A stretch of 64,000 bases of DNA from Streptomyces venezuelae (GTDB lineage Bacteria > Actinomycetota > Actinomycetes > Streptomycetales > Streptomycetaceae), in assembly GCF_008642375.1 (NCBI RefSeq), contig NZ_CP029194.1, forward strand, positions 4,402,001-4,466,000, in the 5' to 3' direction. A model generated the notes under the pieces. The model did no database searches, was not told the DNA's origin, and saw nothing but the letters and a program-made list of their open reading frames with translations. Positions 15,501 to 24,034 of the stretch are shown here, piece by piece; the stretch's first letter is position 1, and each line of letters starts with the position of its first letter. Position numbers and translations under genes: made by a program.

Positions 15501-17152
15501 TGGGGCGGGTTGCCCGTCGAGACCTTGAGGGTGAACTCGGCGTCCGTGTCGGAGATGTCCACACCGGCCGGCGGGTACTGCTCCAGGACCGTTCCCTCGC
15601 CGTACGTGGCCTCGTCCACCGGGGTCTGGGTCATGACCTTCCAGCCTGCCGCCCGGATGCAGTCCTTCACCGACTGGATGTTCTTGTAGGTGAAGTTCGG
15701 GACCTCGAACTTGCTGGGGTCGTCGCTCGACTCCGAAGGCTGCGTGCACTTCTTCATGTCGATCGTCTTGGTCAGGTCGGGACCCTTGTGGCCGGGGGTC
15801 ACGGTCTGGGGCTGCTCCGTGCTCGTGCCGCCCGTGCCGCCCGCCTGCGGGTCCGCCTCGTTGTCCTTGTCGAGCACGAAGATCAGGCCGCCGACGGCGA
15901 GGAGGGCGGCGACGACCGCGCCCACGAGCACCGGGGTGTTCCGGCGGGAGCCGCCGCCCGTCGCCACGGGAGCGGGCGTCGGCATGGGTGCCGGCGTGTG
16001 CATCGGGCCCGGGGCGTACGGCGACGGGGCGGGCGTCTGGTAGGCCGGCGCCGGGGCCTGTTGCGGGTATCCGTAGGCCGGGCCGGGCGCGGGCGTCGCG
16101 GGACCGTACGGGCCGGGCTGCGGCGTCGGCGGCAGGTACGGCTGCTGTACGCCGTGGGGGCCGGGCTGCGGGGTCGGCGGCGGGGTCTGGCCGACCGGCG
16201 GGAAGACCGCCGAGCCGACGCCCGCGCCGCTGCTGACCGGACCGCCCTGGACGATCACCGGGGCACCGGTCTGACCCGCCGAGAGCACCCGCAGGCACTC
16301 GTCGCGCATGACCGCGGCGCTCGGGAACCGCTCGTTCGGGTTCTTCCGCAGAGCCCGGGCGACGAGCGCGTCCATCGCCGGCGTCACCGAACGGTTGACG
16401 GAGGACGGGGCGACCGGCTCCTCCTGCACATGCGCGTAGGCGATGGCCAGCGGCGAGTCGGCGTCGAAGGGGAGACGGCCCGTCAGTAGCTGGAAGAGCA
16501 TGATGCCGACCGAGTAGAGGTCGGAGCGGGCGTCCACCGCGCGGCCGAGGGCCTGCTCGGGGGAGAGGTACTGGGGGGTGCCGACGACCATGCCGGTCTG
16601 CGTCATCGAGGTGACCCCGGACTGCATGGCCCGCGCGATGCCGAAGTCCATGACCTTGACCACGCCGCGCTTGGTCTGCATCACGTTGCCCGGCTTGATG
16701 TCCCGGTGGACCAGGCCCATCTCGTGGCTGACCTCCAGGGCCGCCAGCACGTCGGCCGTGACCTTGAGGGCCTTGTCGGCGGGCATCGCGCCGTACTGCT
16801 GGATGTCGGAGGCGAGGACCGAGCCGAGCGGCTGCCCCTCCACGTACTCCATGACGATGTACGGCATGACGGCGCCGTCGAGGGTGTCCTCGCCGGTGTC
16901 GAAGACCGAGACGATGTTCGTGTGCGAGAGCTTCGCCACGGCCTGCGCCTCGCGCCGGAACCGCTCGCGGAACGACTGCTCGCGGCCGAGCTCCGTGTGC
17001 AGTGTCTTGATCGCGACCTGTCGGTCGAGGGCGCTGTCGTAGGCCAGGTACACCGACGCCATGCCGCCCTCGCCGAGGAGGTCACGCAGCTGGTACCGGC
17101 CGTTCGCGACCGAACCGCCCGCATAGCGGCCCTGTGCGCCGTCCTGGCTCAT
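15497..17152 (-). CDS. Membrane Ser/Thr protein kinase with one PASTA domain (PknB type)
   Basis: The 551-residue kinase has a cytoplasmic catalytic domain (about 20-280) with the Gly-rich loop LGEGGMASV, VAIK lysine, HRDIKPGNV (about 148-157) and DFG. A long Pro/Gly/Tyr/Gln-rich juxtamembrane stretch (about 300-395) leads to a TM (about 405-428). One PASTA-like domain follows outside (about 475-546, VPNFTYKNIQSVKDCIRAAGW). PASTA domains bind peptidoglycan fragments or lipid II. ATG at 17152 has AGGGGGAAG upstream. A second kinase is divergent across 278 bases. Confidence 0.9.
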   Translation of the reverse strand: MSQDGAQGRYAGGSVANGRYQLRDLLGEGGMASVYLAYDSALDRQVAIKTLHTELGREQSFRERFRREAQAVAKLSHTNIVSVFDTGEDTLDGAVMPYIVMEYVEGQPLGSVLASDIQQYGAMPADKALKVTADVLAALEVSHEMGLVHRDIKPGNVMQTKRGVVKVMDFGIARAMQSGVTSMTQTGMVVGTPQYLSPEQALGRAVDARSDLYSVGIMLFQLLTGRLPFDADSPLAIAYAHVQEEPVAPSSVNRSVTPAMDALVARALRKNPNERFPSAAVMRDECLRVLSAGQTGAPVIVQGGPVSSGAGVGSAVFPPVGQTPPPTPQPGPHGVQQPYLPPTPQPGPYGPATPAPGPAYGYPQQAPAPAYQTPAPSPYAPGPMHTPAPMPTPAPVATGGGSRRNTPVLVGAVVAALLAVGGLIFVLDKDNEADPQAGGTGGTSTEQPQTVTPGHKGPDLTKTIDMKKCTQPSESSDDPSKFEVPNFTYKNIQSVKDCIRAAGWKVMTQTPVDEATYGEGTVLEQYPPAGVDISDTDAEFTLKVSTGNPPQ

Positions 17153-17430
17153 CTGTTGCTTCCCCCTACGCGCGCGCGGCGGCGTCGAATTCCGGAATTT
17201 CCTGGCCAAGTCTGCCCCAGGGCACCGACACGTCAAGCCGCGTGCCCGTTCCGTGACCCTCCGCACAGAACGCGTCCTCGCAGCGTTCCCGAAGTGTCCG
17301 GGGAAACCCGTCGAATTTGCACAGGTGTACGTGGACGGGGTTGGATGGCCGGTCAATCGCGGACCGTGATGTCGTACGGAGCCTGTAGCGTGACGACTGG
17401 ACACGGCACGACAGACGACGGCGAGGACTG
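17153..17430. promoter_or_regulatory. Divergent promoter region of the kinase pair
   Basis: These 278 bases separate two kinases pointing apart. A TAGCGT hexamer at 17386-17391 could be the -10 of the plus-strand kinase. No strong palindrome was seen. Shared control of the two genes from this segment is plausible. Confidence 0.4.
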
Positions 17431-19068
17431 ATGGCACCCGAATCCGGATCAGGTGGCGGTGTGCCGGACGCGGCAGCAGAGTCGTGGGGCGTCGGCGGTG
17501 TCGTCGGCGACGGCCGGTACCGGCTGACGCACCGTCTGGGCCGCGGCGGCATGGCCGAGGTGTTCGCCGCGGAGGACGTACGCCTCGGGCGGACGGTGGC
17601 GGTGAAGCTCCTTCGCGCCGATCTCGCCGAGGACCCGGTCTCCAAGGCGCGCTTCACGCGTGAGGCGCAGTCGGTCGCGGGGCTCAACCACCATGCGATC
17701 GTCGCCGTGTACGACTCCGGCGAGGACCTCGTCGGCGGGCGGCCCGTGCCGTACATCGTGATGGAGCTGGTCGAGGGCCGCACCATCCGCGACCTGCTGA
17801 TCAGCGCGGACGCGCCGGGCCCCGAGCAGGCGCTCATCATCGTCTCGGGCGTCCTGGAGGCGCTGGCCTATTCGCACCAGCACGGCATCGTGCACCGCGA
17901 CATCAAGCCGGCGAACGTCATCATCACCCACAGCGGTGCGGTGAAGGTCATGGACTTCGGCATCGCCCGTGCCCTGCACGGCGCGCAGTCGACGATGACG
18001 CAGACCGGCATGGTCATGGGCACCCCGCAGTACCTCTCCCCGGAGCAGGCGCTCGGCAAGGCCGTCGACCACCGCTCCGACCTGTACGCGACGGGCTGTC
18101 TGCTCTACGAACTGCTCGCGCTGCGGCCCCCCTTCACGGGTGAGACGCCGCTCTCCGTCGTCTACCAGCACGTGCAGGACGCGCCCGTCCCGCCGTCCGA
18201 GGTGTCGCACGGTGTGCCGCCGGAGCTCGACGGCCTCGTGATGCGCTCCCTCGCGAAGGAGCCGGACGACCGGTTCCAGAGCGCCGAGGAGATGCGCGGG
18301 CTGATCCAGTACAGCCTGCAGATGCTCCAGCAGCAGGGCGGCCACACCGGTACGTGGAACACGGGTCCCGTCGACATGCACGACGGCGGGCACACGCCGG
18401 TCGGCGGCATGGCGGCGACGGCCGCGATGGGTCACCCGATGCACGGGGAGACCGCTCAGGGCCGGATCCTGCCGCAGATGAACCCGGACGACGGGGGCGT
18501 CGGCGCGTACGGCGGCTACGACGGCGGGACGGGCGGCACCGGCGGCTACGGCCAGGACGGGGCGTACGGCTCGAACGGCGGAGGCCGGGGCCGCGGCAAG
18601 CTGATCCTCTTCATGGCGCTCGCGCTGGTCGCGGTCGTCGCGGGTGTCGTGTACGCCATCGACAAGGCCGGCGACGGCAAGGGCGGCGAGGTGGTGACCC
18701 CGCCGACGACGGTCTCCCAGTCGCCGTCGACCGCGTCCGAGGAGCCCACGCCCTCCGAGGAGCCCTCCACCGAGGAGCAGACACGGGACCCGGACACGTC
18801 GACCGGGGGCACCACGCAGAGGCCGTACACGCCTCCGTACACGCCTCCGCAGACCCAGGAACCCACGCACACGATGGAGCCGACGACGGAGCCCCCCACG
18901 TCGGAGCCGCCGACGTCGGAGCCGCCGACGACGGACCCGACGAGCGAGACGCCGACGGACCCGGCGACCACCCCGGAGGAGCCGCCGGTCGACCCGACCG
19001 GAGAGCCCACCGGTGACGACGGCGGCGGCGACACCCCGCCGCCGGGCGGTTCCACCGCCACAGGCTGA
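17431..19068 (+). CDS. Membrane Ser/Thr protein kinase without PASTA domains
   Basis: The 545-residue protein has a kinase domain (about 28-285) with LGRGGMAEV, VAVK, HRDIKPANV (about 155-163), DFG and the APE-equivalent SPEQ. A Gly/Tyr-rich linker and one TM (about 390-411) follow. The outer tail of about 135 residues is almost entirely Pro/Thr/Ser/Glu, with tandem PPTSE motifs (about 488-510), and has no recognisable sensor. It therefore looks like a wall-spanning stalk rather than a ligand-binding domain. ATG 17431 follows a weak GCGAGG. It is divergent from the PASTA kinase and their kinase domains are similar, suggesting an old duplication. Confidence 0.88.
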   Translation: MAPESGSGGGVPDAAAESWGVGGVVGDGRYRLTHRLGRGGMAEVFAAEDVRLGRTVAVKLLRADLAEDPVSKARFTREAQSVAGLNHHAIVAVYDSGEDLVGGRPVPYIVMELVEGRTIRDLLISADAPGPEQALIIVSGVLEALAYSHQHGIVHRDIKPANVIITHSGAVKVMDFGIARALHGAQSTMTQTGMVMGTPQYLSPEQALGKAVDHRSDLYATGCLLYELLALRPPFTGETPLSVVYQHVQDAPVPPSEVSHGVPPELDGLVMRSLAKEPDDRFQSAEEMRGLIQYSLQMLQQQGGHTGTWNTGPVDMHDGGHTPVGGMAATAAMGHPMHGETAQGRILPQMNPDDGGVGAYGGYDGGTGGTGGYGQDGAYGSNGGGRGRGKLILFMALALVAVVAGVVYAIDKAGDGKGGEVVTPPTTVSQSPSTASEEPTPSEEPSTEEQTRDPDTSTGGTTQRPYTPPYTPPQTQEPTHTMEPTTEPPTSEPPTSEPPTTDPTSETPTDPATTPEEPPVDPTGEPTGDDGGGDTPPPGGSTATG

Positions 19069-19120
19069 CGAGCCACAGCGGCGGATCAGCCGACGGAGAG
19101 CCGGCGAACCATCCGGGCGA

Positions 19121-20137
19121 TCAGCCGGCGAAGGCGTCGCGCACGGCGTCGTACTCACGGGTCCACCAGACCGCCAGGGCCGACACCGCGGGAAACTGCG
19201 GGTCGGCCCTTCGGTCGTGCAGCTGGTAGCGCCAGCGCAGCGTCCAGAAGTCGTTGAGCCGCTCCCACCACACCCGGTGCGCCGCCGCGGCCAGCTCGGC
19301 GCCGTCGGCGCCCGTCGCCCGCCGGTAGGCGCGCGCGTACGCCCGCACCTTCTCCAGGGCCAGCTCGCCCCCGGGCGTCACGAAGAAGATGGCGGCCGCC
19401 CTGACCGCCTCCTCGGCCCGCGGACGGACCCCGAGGCGGTCCCAGTCGACGATCGCGGCGGGCTCCGCACCCCGGTAGAGCAGGTTCAGCGGGTGGAAGT
19501 CGCCGTGCACCCAGCCGGACGCGGCGGCCGGCGGCGGCCGGTGGTGGGCGTGCTGGGCGAGCAGCCTGCGGCGCTCCCTCAGCCGGTGCTCGGCGAGCGC
19601 GTCGAAGCTGTCGTGGGGCCGGTGCGCGCGGGCGAGGCGGATCAGCTCCTCGATGGCGCGGAAGGTGTCCTCCGGGCGGGCGCTCTGGTGGTCGTCCCCC
19701 GGCGGCGGGGACTCCATGACGCGCTCCAGACAGGTGTGGACGCGCCCCAGGAGGGCGCCGAGGCGGCGGGAGCAGCCGGTGGAGAGCTGGGCGCCGTCGC
19801 GGTGCCGGCCGTCGATCCACGGGTGCAGGGCGTAGCAGAGGCCGTCGACGACCGCGACCGTACGGCCCCGGCTGTCGGCGAGCGGCGGGGCCACCGGGAG
19901 GCCCAGGTCGTGCAGGCGCTGGGTGGCGCGGTGCTGCCGGACGATGGTGGCGCGGTCGGCGGTGGGGGCGTCCAGGTGCTGCTTCAGGAAGTAGGCGCCG
20001 CGCGTGGTGGAGAGGCGGTAACCGCGGTTGAGCAGGCCCTGGGTCACGGGTTCGCAGGAGAGGGGCTCGCCCGCGGCCGCGTAGCGGCGGAGGAGGACGC
20101 CGACGGGCGGAGTGAGGGTTGCAGATGAGCGCGGCAC
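19121..20137 (-). CDS. Aminoglycoside-phosphotransferase/homoserine-kinase-II fold protein
   Basis: This 338-residue APH-family protein has Brenner's catalytic motif VHGDFHPLNLLY (about 207-218) and the metal-binding Asp in AIVDWDRLGVRP. An ATP-anchoring lysine occurs in YFLKQHL (about 51-57). The family phosphorylates small molecules such as homoserine, choline or antibiotics, and the substrate cannot be read from the sequence. GTG at 20137 is the best start but has only a weak ribosome site. The next gene upstream on this strand is a flavin-type protein 15 bases away. Confidence 0.72.
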   Translation of the reverse strand: MPRSSATLTPPVGVLLRRYAAAGEPLSCEPVTQGLLNRGYRLSTTRGAYFLKQHLDAPTADRATIVRQHRATQRLHDLGLPVAPPLADSRGRTVAVVDGLCYALHPWIDGRHRDGAQLSTGCSRRLGALLGRVHTCLERVMESPPPGDDHQSARPEDTFRAIEELIRLARAHRPHDSFDALAEHRLRERRRLLAQHAHHRPPPAAASGWVHGDFHPLNLLYRGAEPAAIVDWDRLGVRPRAEEAVRAAAIFFVTPGGELALEKVRAYARAYRRATGADGAELAAAAHRVWWERLNDFWTLRWRYQLHDRRADPQFPAVSALAVWWTREYDAVRDAFAG

Positions 20138-20152
20138 TCCGCAGATGTTAGA

Positions 20153-20653
20153 TCACGCTACGTGGTGGAGGTGTCGCCCAAGGGAACGCTCCCCGGGATG
20201 CTCCGGGGCGTGGTCCGTGGAGTGCAGCCCGACGGGGCGGTCGGCCGGACCGGCGGGGTGCCCGGCGGAGTAGTCGAGCTCGTGCACGGTCACGAACTGC
20301 GGTTCGATCCGCATGAAGACCGGTTCGAAGGGCTCGTCGTCCACGGTCCTGGGCTCGGGCCCGAACGCCGCGAGCTGCTCCTCGGTGGGCTCCACGATCT
20401 CCGCCGTGCCCGTGAACTGCACGGACCAGATCTGCTCGGACCCCGAGTTGAAGTTGTCCGCTCCGTACGCGACGACGCTGCCGTTGCAGGCCCGGTGGTA
20501 GCCGAGCCCCCGGTGCATCCGCAGCAGGACCCGTCCCTCGGTCACGATGTGCCGGGCGGGCGCGACGAACGGCATCGCCCGCATGCTCGTCGCCACCCGG
20601 CCGTACGACACTCGGCCGAGCAACTCGATGGCGCGGATCTCCTCGGTGGACAT
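20153..20653 (-). CDS. Pyridoxamine 5'-phosphate oxidase-family (split-barrel FMN/F420) protein
   Basis: The 166-residue protein has the split-barrel pattern of Streptomyces PPOX-like proteins: MSTEEIRAIELLGRVSYGRVATS at the start and VSVQFTGTAEIV-like strands in the middle. Such proteins bind FMN or F420 and reduce or sequester small redox substrates. The start is ATG 20653, preceded by GGAGAG. The last 40 residues are His/Pro-rich and less conserved. It reads into the APH-fold gene, so the two may be co-transcribed. Confidence 0.7.
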   Translation of the reverse strand: MSTEEIRAIELLGRVSYGRVATSMRAMPFVAPARHIVTEGRVLLRMHRGLGYHRACNGSVVAYGADNFNSGSEQIWSVQFTGTAEIVEPTEEQLAAFGPEPRTVDDEPFEPVFMRIEPQFVTVHELDYSAGHPAGPADRPVGLHSTDHAPEHPGERSLGRHLHHVA

Positions 20654-20800
20654 GGCTACCACTCTCCGCCACCGGCAACGTGTCGGAAAAGGGGCCCCTG
20701 CCCCGCCTTCACGGGGACGTAGGTCCCGAATCCGGGCCATGGGCCCCGGGCTGCTCCGTACGGGTGAGGCACGGGCCGCGCCGGGGCACCTCGGGCCTAG

Positions 20801-20843
20801 GGCCTGTCTTTCGGATCATGCCGCTCGATCCGAAGGACAGGCC
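20801..20843 (-). terminator. Terminator of the response-regulator gene
   Basis: A 17-bp stem (left arm GGCCTGTCTTTCGGATC) with one G-T pair and a 9-base loop starts 3 bases past the regulator stop on the minus strand. The sequence CTAGGGCCTGTCTTTCGGAT is, from memory, a widespread repeat in Streptomyces intergenic DNA. Confidence 0.75.
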
Positions 20844-20845
20844 GG

Positions 20846-21505
20846 CTAGTGGCGCTCGGCCTGGAGCCGTGCCACGTATGCCGCGGCCTGCGAACGCCGC
20901 TCCATGCCCAGCTTCGACAGCAGACTGGAGACGTAGTTCTTGATGGTCTTCTCCGCAAGGTGGAGCCGCTCGCCGATGACCCGGTTGGTCAGGCCCTCGC
21001 CGATCAGGTCCAGGATCTTGCGCTCCTGGTCGGTCAGGTTGGCGAGCTTGTCGTCGCCCTTCGGGTTGTTGCCGTCACGCAGCCGCTCCAGGACGCGGGC
21101 GGTCGCCACCGGGTCGAGGAGCGACTTGCCGGCCGCGACGTCCCGCACCGCGTTCAGCAGCTCGTTGCCCCGGATGGCCTTGAGGACGTATCCCGAGGCC
21201 CCGGCCATGATCGCGTCGAAGAGTGCCTCGTCATCGGCGTACGAGGTGAGCATCAGGCACTTGATGCCCTCGTCCTGCGAACGGATCTCACGGCACACCT
21301 CCACCCCGCTGCCGTCCGGCAGCCGGACGTCGAGCACGGCGACGTCGGGGCGGGTCGCCGGGATCCTGACCAGCGCGTCTGCCGCCGTCCCGGCCTCACC
21401 GACCACTTCGATGTCGTCCTCCACGGAGAGCAGCTCGTGGACGCCGCGCCGAACGACTTCGTGGTCGTCCAGCAGAAATACCCGGATTTTTCCATCTTCG
21501 CGCAC
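20846..21505 (-). CDS. NarL/FixJ-type response regulator (orphan)
   Basis: The 219-residue regulator has a receiver domain (about 7-125) with acidic Asp13/Asp14, phospho-acceptor Asp59 (VAVLDVRLPDGSG) and Lys in GYVLKAIRG. A LuxR/GerE helix-turn-helix follows (about 155-215, LTDQERKILDLIGEGLTN). It resembles DevR/DosR. GTG 21505 is chosen because the conserved sequence begins there; an in-frame extension upstream has no family match. No histidine kinase is adjacent, so it is an orphan regulator. It is divergent from the second bkd operon. Confidence 0.88.
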   Translation of the reverse strand: MREDGKIRVFLLDDHEVVRRGVHELLSVEDDIEVVGEAGTAADALVRIPATRPDVAVLDVRLPDGSGVEVCREIRSQDEGIKCLMLTSYADDEALFDAIMAGASGYVLKAIRGNELLNAVRDVAAGKSLLDPVATARVLERLRDGNNPKGDDKLANLTDQERKILDLIGEGLTNRVIGERLHLAEKTIKNYVSSLLSKLGMERRSQAAAYVARLQAERH

Positions 21506-21847
21506 CCGGTCAGTCTCACATATTGGCTCTTCCCGCGCCCGGGGTGCGCGGGATAACGTGCCGGATGTTCCGGCGGCCGCCTTCAGGCCGTTGCCGACGC
21601 GCTGACCAGCGACTGTTCCCACTTTTCTCGATTTACTTGGAAATCCAAGCAAAATTGCAGGTCAAGTGGGGTTTCGCGGGAATGCTGCGCTGTGGGTAAC
21701 GTGCCTATCACAGGGCTCTCGCCGGGGCACCTGTCACGCCCGACTCCGGCCGCATCGCACCCACCCCGTGCGAAGGGTACGGACACGGCGGAGAGCCGCA
21801 CTGGCCTACCGGCGAACCCGGAGGCCGGACCGACGGAGGAGCACGTA
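21506..21847. promoter_or_regulatory. Divergent intergenic region, response regulator/second bkd operon
   Basis: This 342-bp stretch holds no supported gene. Its centre is unusually AT-rich (about 21617-21680). It contains CTTGGA-AA-TCCAAG (21635-21648) nested inside CCCACTT (21617-21623) and AAGTGGG (21664-21670). This is the best candidate operator for the second bkd operon or the regulator, for example for an Lrp-type protein such as BkdR. No exact copy of the 933-966 palindrome was found here. Confidence 0.5.
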
Positions 21848-23041
21848 GTGACCGTGGAGAGCACTGCAGCGCGCAAGACGACGCGACGCAGCAGCGGCAC
21901 CAAGCGCACCGCAAGCGCGAGCACGAGCACCACCAAGAAGACGAGCACGCGCGCCGAGGCGGTAGCGACGGAGCCCGAGCTCGTCCAGCTGCTGACGCCC
22001 GAGGGAGAGCGCGTCCAGCACCCCGATTACGACATCGATCTGAGCGCCGAGGAGCTGCGCGGTCTCTACCGCGACATGGTCCTGAGCCGTCGCTTCGACG
22101 CCGAGGCCACCGCGCTCCAGCGCCAGGGCGAGCTGGGCCTGTGGGCCTCGCTGCTCGGCCAGGAGGCCGCCCAGATCGGCTCCGGCCGCGCCCTGAGGGA
22201 CGACGACTACGTCTTCCCCACCTACCGTGAGCACGCCGTCGCCTGGTGCCGTGGGGTCGACCCCACCAACCTGCTGGGCATGTTCCGAGGCGTGAACAAC
22301 GGTGGCTGGGACCCCAGCACCAACAATTTCCACCTGTACACGATCGTCCTCGGTTCGCAGACCCTGCACGCCACCGGCTACGCCATGGGTGTCGCCAAGG
22401 ACGGCGCGGATTCCGCCGTGATCGCGTACTTCGGTGATGGCGCCTCCAGCCAGGGCGACGTGAACGAGTCGTTCGTCTTCTCCGCGGTCTACAACGCCCC
22501 GGTCGTGTTCTTCTGCCAGAACAACCAGTGGGCCATTTCCGAGCCCATCGAGAAGCAGACCCGCGTCCCGCTCTACCAGCGCGCCGCCGGCTTCGGCTTC
22601 CCGGGCGTCCGCGTCGACGGCAACGACGTCCTCGCGTGCCTGGCCGTGACCCGGTCCGCGCTGGAGCGCGCCCGCCGCGGCGAGGGCCCGACGCTCATCG
22701 AGGCGTACACCTACCGCATGGCCGCCCACACCACCTCCGACGACCCGACGAAGTACCGCCGGGACGAGGAGCGCGAGGCCTGGGAGGCGAAGGACCCGAT
22801 CCAGCGCCTCAAGACGTACATGGAGAACGAGGGCCACGCCGACGCGGCCTTCTTCGAGGAGCTGGAGACGGAGAGCGAGGCGCTCGGCAAGCACGTCCGC
22901 GAGGTCGTCCGTGCCATGCCCGTCCCGGAGCACATGGCGATCTTCGACAACGTGTACGCGGACGGCCACGCCCTCGTCGACGAGGAGCGGGCTCAGTTCG
23001 CCGCCTACCAGGCGTCCTTCGAGGGCGGAGAGGCCGAGTAA
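21848..23041 (+). CDS. bkdA: Branched-chain 2-oxoacid dehydrogenase E1 alpha subunit (second cluster)
   Basis: The 397-residue E1 alpha starts at GTG 21848 with GGAGGA upstream. The first 45 residues are Ser/Thr/Lys/Arg-rich (TTRRSSGTKRTASASTSTTK) and unlike the first copy, whose leader is Pro-rich. The TPP motif is FGDGASSQGDV (about 195-205) with FCQNN downstream, and AAHTTSDDPTKYR carries the loop His. It is the second complete E1 alpha in the window and probably differs in expression timing or substrate range. Confidence 0.9.
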   Translation: MTVESTAARKTTRRSSGTKRTASASTSTTKKTSTRAEAVATEPELVQLLTPEGERVQHPDYDIDLSAEELRGLYRDMVLSRRFDAEATALQRQGELGLWASLLGQEAAQIGSGRALRDDDYVFPTYREHAVAWCRGVDPTNLLGMFRGVNNGGWDPSTNNFHLYTIVLGSQTLHATGYAMGVAKDGADSAVIAYFGDGASSQGDVNESFVFSAVYNAPVVFFCQNNQWAISEPIEKQTRVPLYQRAAGFGFPGVRVDGNDVLACLAVTRSALERARRGEGPTLIEAYTYRMAAHTTSDDPTKYRRDEEREAWEAKDPIQRLKTYMENEGHADAAFFEELETESEALGKHVREVVRAMPVPEHMAIFDNVYADGHALVDEERAQFAAYQASFEGGEAE

Positions 23042-23043
23042 TC

Positions 23044-24024
23044 ATGGCTGTTCAGAAGCTTCCCCTCGCGAAGGCGCTCAACGAGTCGCTGCGCAAGGCC
23101 CTGGAGACCGACCCCAAGGTCCTGATCATGGGCCTGGACGTCGGCAAGCTCGGCGGCGTCTTCCGGATCACCGACGGGCTGCAGAAGGACTTCGGCGAGG
23201 ACCGGGTCATCGACACCCCGCTCGCCGAGTCCGGCATCGTCGGCACCGCCATCGGCCTGGCCCTGCGCGGCTACCGGCCGGTCGTGGAGATCCAGTTCGA
23301 CGGCTTCGTCTTCCCGGCGTACGACCAGATCGTGTCCCAGCTGGCGAAGATGCGGGCCCGTTCGCTCGGCACGGTGAAGATGCCGATCGTCATCCGCATC
23401 CCGTACGGCGGCGGCATCGGCGCCGTCGAGCACCACTCCGAGTCCCCCGAGTCGCTCTTCGCGCACGTCGCGGGCCTCAAGGTCGTCACCCCGGCGAACT
23501 CCAACGACGCCTACTGGATGCTCCAGCAGGCGATCCAGAGCGACGACCCGGTCATCTTCTTCGAGCCCAAGCGCCGCTACTGGGACAAGGGCGAGGTCGA
23601 CACCGAGGCCATTCCCGGCGAGCTCCACAAGGCCCGGGTCGCCCGCGAGGGCACGGACCTCACCCTCGTCGGCTACGGCCCGATGGTGAAGACCTGCCTG
23701 GAGGTGGCCGAGGCCGCCGCCGAGGAGGGCAAGTCGATCGAGGTCGTGGACCTCCGCTCGATCTCCCCGCTCGACTTCGACACCGTCCAGGCCTCGGTCG
23801 AGAAGACCGGCCGCCTGGTCGTCGTCCACGAGGCGCCGGTGTTCTTCGGCTCCGGTGCGGAGATCGCCGCCCGGATCACCGAGCGCTGCTTCTACCACCT
23901 GGAGGCCCCCGTCCTGCGGGTCGGCGGCTACCACGCGCCGTACCCGCCGGCGCGCCTGGAGGAGGAGTACCTGCCGGGCCTGGACCGCGTGCTCGACGCC
24001 GTCGACCGCTCGCTGGCGTACTGA
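23044..24024 (+). CDS. bkdB: Branched-chain 2-oxoacid dehydrogenase E1 beta subunit (second cluster)
   Basis: This E1 beta has 326 residues and lacks the Ala/Lys leader of the first-cluster copy. Conserved segments include IMGLDVGKLGGVFRITDGL near the N-terminus, IPYGGGIGAVEHHSESPE in the middle and FEPKRRYWDKG. It pairs with the preceding E1 alpha. ATG 23044 lies 2 bases after the upstream stop, consistent with tight translational coupling. Confidence 0.9.
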   Translation: MAVQKLPLAKALNESLRKALETDPKVLIMGLDVGKLGGVFRITDGLQKDFGEDRVIDTPLAESGIVGTAIGLALRGYRPVVEIQFDGFVFPAYDQIVSQLAKMRARSLGTVKMPIVIRIPYGGGIGAVEHHSESPESLFAHVAGLKVVTPANSNDAYWMLQQAIQSDDPVIFFEPKRRYWDKGEVDTEAIPGELHKARVAREGTDLTLVGYGPMVKTCLEVAEAAAEEGKSIEVVDLRSISPLDFDTVQASVEKTGRLVVVHEAPVFFGSGAEIAARITERCFYHLEAPVLRVGGYHAPYPPARLEEEYLPGLDRVLDAVDRSLAY

Positions 24025-24034
24025 GGAGAGCACC

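Noticed and set aside
20801..20843. Terminal inverted repeat of an insertion sequence
   Set aside because: The two arms are only 9 bases apart and adjoin a stop codon; a terminator explains them. No transposase is near.
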